Of a stretch of DNA of 64,000 bases, positions 61,830-64,000 are shown in pieces. This DNA is from Thermococcus thioreducens. GTDB lineage: Archaea; Methanobacteriota_B; Thermococci; Thermococcales; Thermococcaceae. The stretch's first letter is position 1, and every line of letters starts with the position of its first letter. Location of the stretch: assembly GCF_002214545.1 (NCBI RefSeq), contig NZ_CP015105.1, positions 434,001 to 498,000 on the forward strand, read 5' to 3'. Below the pieces are notes generated by a model. That model was given only the letters and a program-made list of their open reading frames with translations, made no database searches and was not told where the DNA came from. The translations under genes were made by a program, and so were the position numbers.

Positions 61830-63152
61830 ATGAGCTACGAGCGCCGGGTCATTCTACGCCATTCGCTCGCATCGGTGGTCGCCCTGGGCCTCACTGGGCT
61901 AACTAGGTTTCTGTACAGCGCAGTAGTCGCTAGGCGCTTTGGCATTGAGGCTCTTGGGGCGGCGAACTCCCTTATATCCCAGGCGTTTTTCTTAGCCATC
62001 CCGTTGAGCTTCTTTGCGATAGCCCTTGGCAAATACGCCTCTGAATTCTTGGGGGCCGGCAAAACTGATTCAATACGCTCAATAACCCTTCCCTCATTCC
62101 TCCTCCCGCTTGTTGGACTGCTCCTCATCCCTTTAAATCTCTACCTAGGAATCCTTGCAACACTCAGAGGAATTCAGCTGACCCTCAGGAACTTTCTTTA
62201 CGGCATCCACCGGGGGGAGCACTACGCGTACATAATAACACTGGCCTTTGTGGGTTTTCTGGTGGGGTTTTTATTCCCCAACGTCTTCGCGCCGTACCTG
62301 CTCTTCCTTGGGCTGATTGCGGTTTTCTCTGCCGCTTATCTGGTGAGGTTTGACTTCGTTGGAAAGCCCAGAACTAGCGAGATAGGTCTCCTCATCTCAT
62401 ATTCGGCCTTTGCGTTTTTGGGTACCCTATCAGGTGTATTCCTGATACAGGGTCCCTATTTTATGAGTGAATATTTATCCAGCCCGGAGGTTGCTGGGAG
62501 AGTGTCGGCGATACTCTCCGCGGCCTTTCTTCTGACGTATCTCCCCCAGATCCTTCAGTCGGCCATAATGCCCCTCTTTTCCTACAAGTACGGGAGAAAT
62601 GAGAGCGACTACGTTAAACTCCTCGCCGAGAAGACCACGTCCATTTTGATACTCGTGACCGGTGTTGCAGTCTTTGTTCTCATGTTGCTCGGCAGGGAGG
62701 TTCTCTCGGCAATATTTGGCTTCGATGTGGGTTCCGCTTTCTACCTGGCCCTTATGGCTATGGAGGTCTACATAGCTTACAACCCCAGCATAGTCGCCCT
62801 GAACTCAACGGCCTATGTCAGGAGAGGGACACTTGTTGCTCTCCTCGGTGCCTTTGCAGTTTTCCTTTCGTGGTTCTACCTCATACCTGCATTTGGAGCT
62901 ATGGGTGTGATGGCGGGCTTGATACTTGGTTACTGCCTCATACTCGCAGGCGTTGCCCACTATGCAAGAGCCCTTCTGGATATATCCCCCAGAATATACG
63001 TTCCACTGGCCTTGGCGTTGCTTCTCCAGTCCCTGGTGTTCCTGTCAAAGTTTGCTCTACTGGGAGGATTTCTGCTTTTCCTTGCTTACAATAGAAAGGA
63101 GATAACGGATGGAATAAGTCTGGTCAAATCTTTCCGTGGTAGAGAATCCTGA
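61830..63152 (+). CDS. Polysaccharide-type flippase (MATE/Wzx-like membrane protein)
   Basis: A 440-residue polytopic membrane protein with about 12-14 hydrophobic helices, of the oligosaccharidyl-lipid flippase (MOP) superfamily. The first block (SVVALGLTGLTRFLYSAVVA, then RRFGIEALGAANSLISQ) is the most telling. It probably moves lipid-linked sugars across the membrane. It starts at an ATG soon after the FUN14 gene with only AT-rich sequence between. It overlaps the end of the convergent phosphatase-like gene by 29 bases. There is no glycosyltransferase cluster nearby. Confidence 0.8.
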   Translation: MSYERRVILRHSLASVVALGLTGLTRFLYSAVVARRFGIEALGAANSLISQAFFLAIPLSFFAIALGKYASEFLGAGKTDSIRSITLPSFLLPLVGLLLIPLNLYLGILATLRGIQLTLRNFLYGIHRGEHYAYIITLAFVGFLVGFLFPNVFAPYLLFLGLIAVFSAAYLVRFDFVGKPRTSEIGLLISYSAFAFLGTLSGVFLIQGPYFMSEYLSSPEVAGRVSAILSAAFLLTYLPQILQSAIMPLFSYKYGRNESDYVKLLAEKTTSILILVTGVAVFVLMLLGREVLSAIFGFDVGSAFYLALMAMEVYIAYNPSIVALNSTAYVRRGTLVALLGAFAVFLSWFYLIPAFGAMGVMAGLILGYCLILAGVAHYARALLDISPRIYVPLALALLLQSLVFLSKFALLGGFLLFLAYNRKEITDGISLVKSFRGRES

Positions 63153-63879
63153 CGAGCTCCTCTGGCAGGCCTTCCCTGCGTATCCTCTCCTCTATGAGTT
63201 TCTTGTCGTAGTCAACCTCTATGAACTTTGTGTGGAGTGTATCAACATCCACGAGGGCGAACGTGGCCTTGTGCTCCCTTCCAGGTGGGAATCCTATGCT
63301 TCCCGGGCAGATGACCCTTCCGTAGCGGGTCATGGCGTTGACCGGATACCTCGGTGATGCCACGAAGAGTATCTCGTAGTCTTTCATGGGACGCATTATT
63401 GTCTCGTAGTAGCTCGTCGGCTGCTCCGGGAGGACTTTTCCTCCGAACGGATCCAGAGGACTTCCGTAGACGCCAAAAATGTCGTTCTTTCCAATCCTGT
63501 CGACCAGATAAACGGGCAGGTCGCGTATAAACTCCCTGCCCTCGTGGCCGAGCTTTTCCCACGTGTACTTCAGGGCCAGCTTGATGTGCTCTGGGTAGTT
63601 CACACGGCCAATGTAGTCGGGCCCCTCGGCGTGGGGGTCGCTCTCCGCTATGACCTGGTCGAACTCGCCACGGATTACGCTAACCTCATTGTTCCTTATG
63701 AGGTCGTCGAGGGTATCCAGGATCTCCCTCGGATAAGGGAACAGGCCAACTATGTTTCCAAGGATGTAGTACTTCTCGATCTCATAACCCTCCTCTTTGA
63801 GAACCTCTATCTTCTCGATGGCCTTTGCAAGGGCGGGAAGGTTGCCGTTAACGTTTGCCAGAACCGCGACGTACACCAT
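63124..63879 (-). CDS. Metallophosphatase-fold protein without metal-binding residues
   Basis: A 251-residue protein with the layout of a YfcE/DUF2437-type metallophosphoesterase but with every metal motif changed: ANVNGN for SDxHGN, LGNIVGLFPYP for GDxVGYGPxP, RGEFDQ for RGNHD, and ASPRYP for GHTH. The structural motif GSIGFPPGREHKATFALVD is kept. It is probably an inactive binding or regulatory protein. The ATG after GGTGGGAGG is chosen. It is back-to-back with the partial gene at the window end and overlaps the flippase stop. Confidence 0.8.
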   Translation of the reverse strand: MVYVAVLANVNGNLPALAKAIEKIEVLKEEGYEIEKYYILGNIVGLFPYPREILDTLDDLIRNNEVSVIRGEFDQVIAESDPHAEGPDYIGRVNYPEHIKLALKYTWEKLGHEGREFIRDLPVYLVDRIGKNDIFGVYGSPLDPFGGKVLPEQPTSYYETIMRPMKDYEILFVASPRYPVNAMTRYGRVICPGSIGFPPGREHKATFALVDVDTLHTKFIEVDYDKKLIEERIRREGLPEELVRILYHGKI

Positions 63880-63961
63880 CCTCCCACCCCCCCACTTTTT
63901 CTTACCCAAATTAACTAAAAGTTCCGAAAATATTTAAAGATTTCGGAATGAGAACGGGGGC

Positions 63962-64000
63962 ATGATTTCTCTCCTCTCCAGGCCAAGTCCCTTGGGCGGA
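63962..64000 (+). CDS. Possible gene start cut by window edge
   Basis: ATG followed by 12 open codons (MISLLSRPSPLGG) runs off the window. A TATA-like AATATTTAAAG lies about 30 bases upstream and GGGGG just before the ATG. Too short to identify. Confidence 0.35.
   Translation, partial: MISLLSRPSPLGG

Overview
The window is a stretch of chromosome from a hyperthermophilic archaeon of the order Thermococcales, almost certainly the genus Thermococcus. The evidence is a cytosolic group 3b [NiFe] sulfhydrogenase operon with SurR-type operator sites, an MCM helicase next to the GINS subunit Gins23, DUF257 proteins (a Thermococcales family), the archaeal S10/spc/alpha ribosomal protein order with secY, adk, DUF106, cmk and cbf5, CCA-encoding tRNA genes, archaeal TATA boxes, and GGTG/GAGGTGA Shine-Dalgarno sequences. 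No CRISPR array, insertion sequence or rRNA gene was seen.

Layout. 1-4.8 kb: replication genes (mcm partial, gins23), a small phosphodiesterase, two uncharacterised genes and rtcA. 4.8-9.3 kb: an accessory island with three toxin-antitoxin pairs. Two of them (UPF0175/DUF3368) are each wired to a divergent membrane-protein gene through a nearly identical 71-base control region. One toxin has a nonsense codon, a remnant of a further copy follows, and an uncharacterised gene at 8.2-9.3 kb may be frameshifted. 9.4-13.4 kb: a leftward run of four DUF257 paralogues, the EF-Tu-domain-II-like Pbp11 and a TatD hydrolase. 13.5-22.6 kb: the hydrogenase operon hyhBGSL (leftward) diverges from a NuoE/NuoF/NuoG-GltD operon (rightward). 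Between them lie two directly abutting SurR-like sites. 22.7-33.1 kb: mixed genes, namely an asparagine synthetase-related enzyme, a secretion-type ATPase, a class V aminotransferase, an MFS transporter, L10e with a structured leader, an Rnl3-type RNA ligase, an AAA+ ATPase, a gene split by two A6-tract frameshifts, and a nucleotidyltransferase-like gene.

33.1-33.9 kb holds no gene but a cluster of palindromes. From 34.0 to 61.0 kb runs the ribosomal protein supercluster: SPOUT methyltransferase, L3 to L15, secY, adk, DUF106, L34e, cmk, L14e and cbf5. After an insertion of an SDR gene and a block of secreted-protein and methyltransferase genes it continues with S13, S4, S11, rpoD, L18e, L13, S9, rpoN, rpoK, an enolase-like gene, S2 and L40e, with four tRNA genes (Ser, Leu, Pro, Leu) interspersed. 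A 49-base sequence occurs once at 33.87 kb and once, inverted, at 52.27 kb, bracketing the larger half of this cluster. The last 3 kb carry a PadR regulator, a FUN14 protein, a flippase and a metallophosphatase homologue that has lost its metal ligands.

How the parts work together. The hyh operon makes a soluble H2:NADP(H) enzyme. The divergent Nuo-like operon encodes a flavin/Fe-S diaphorase-like module that could exchange electrons with the same NAD(P)H, ferredoxin or H2 pools, and both promoters face one shared sulfur/redox operator. The ribosomal cluster combines ribosome, RNA polymerase, RNase P, translocon and tRNA genes. Most of its cistrons are joined by a stop codon fused to the next Shine-Dalgarno sequence, which points to translational coupling. 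All functional calls are from reading sequence and remembered family motifs; no database search was run.
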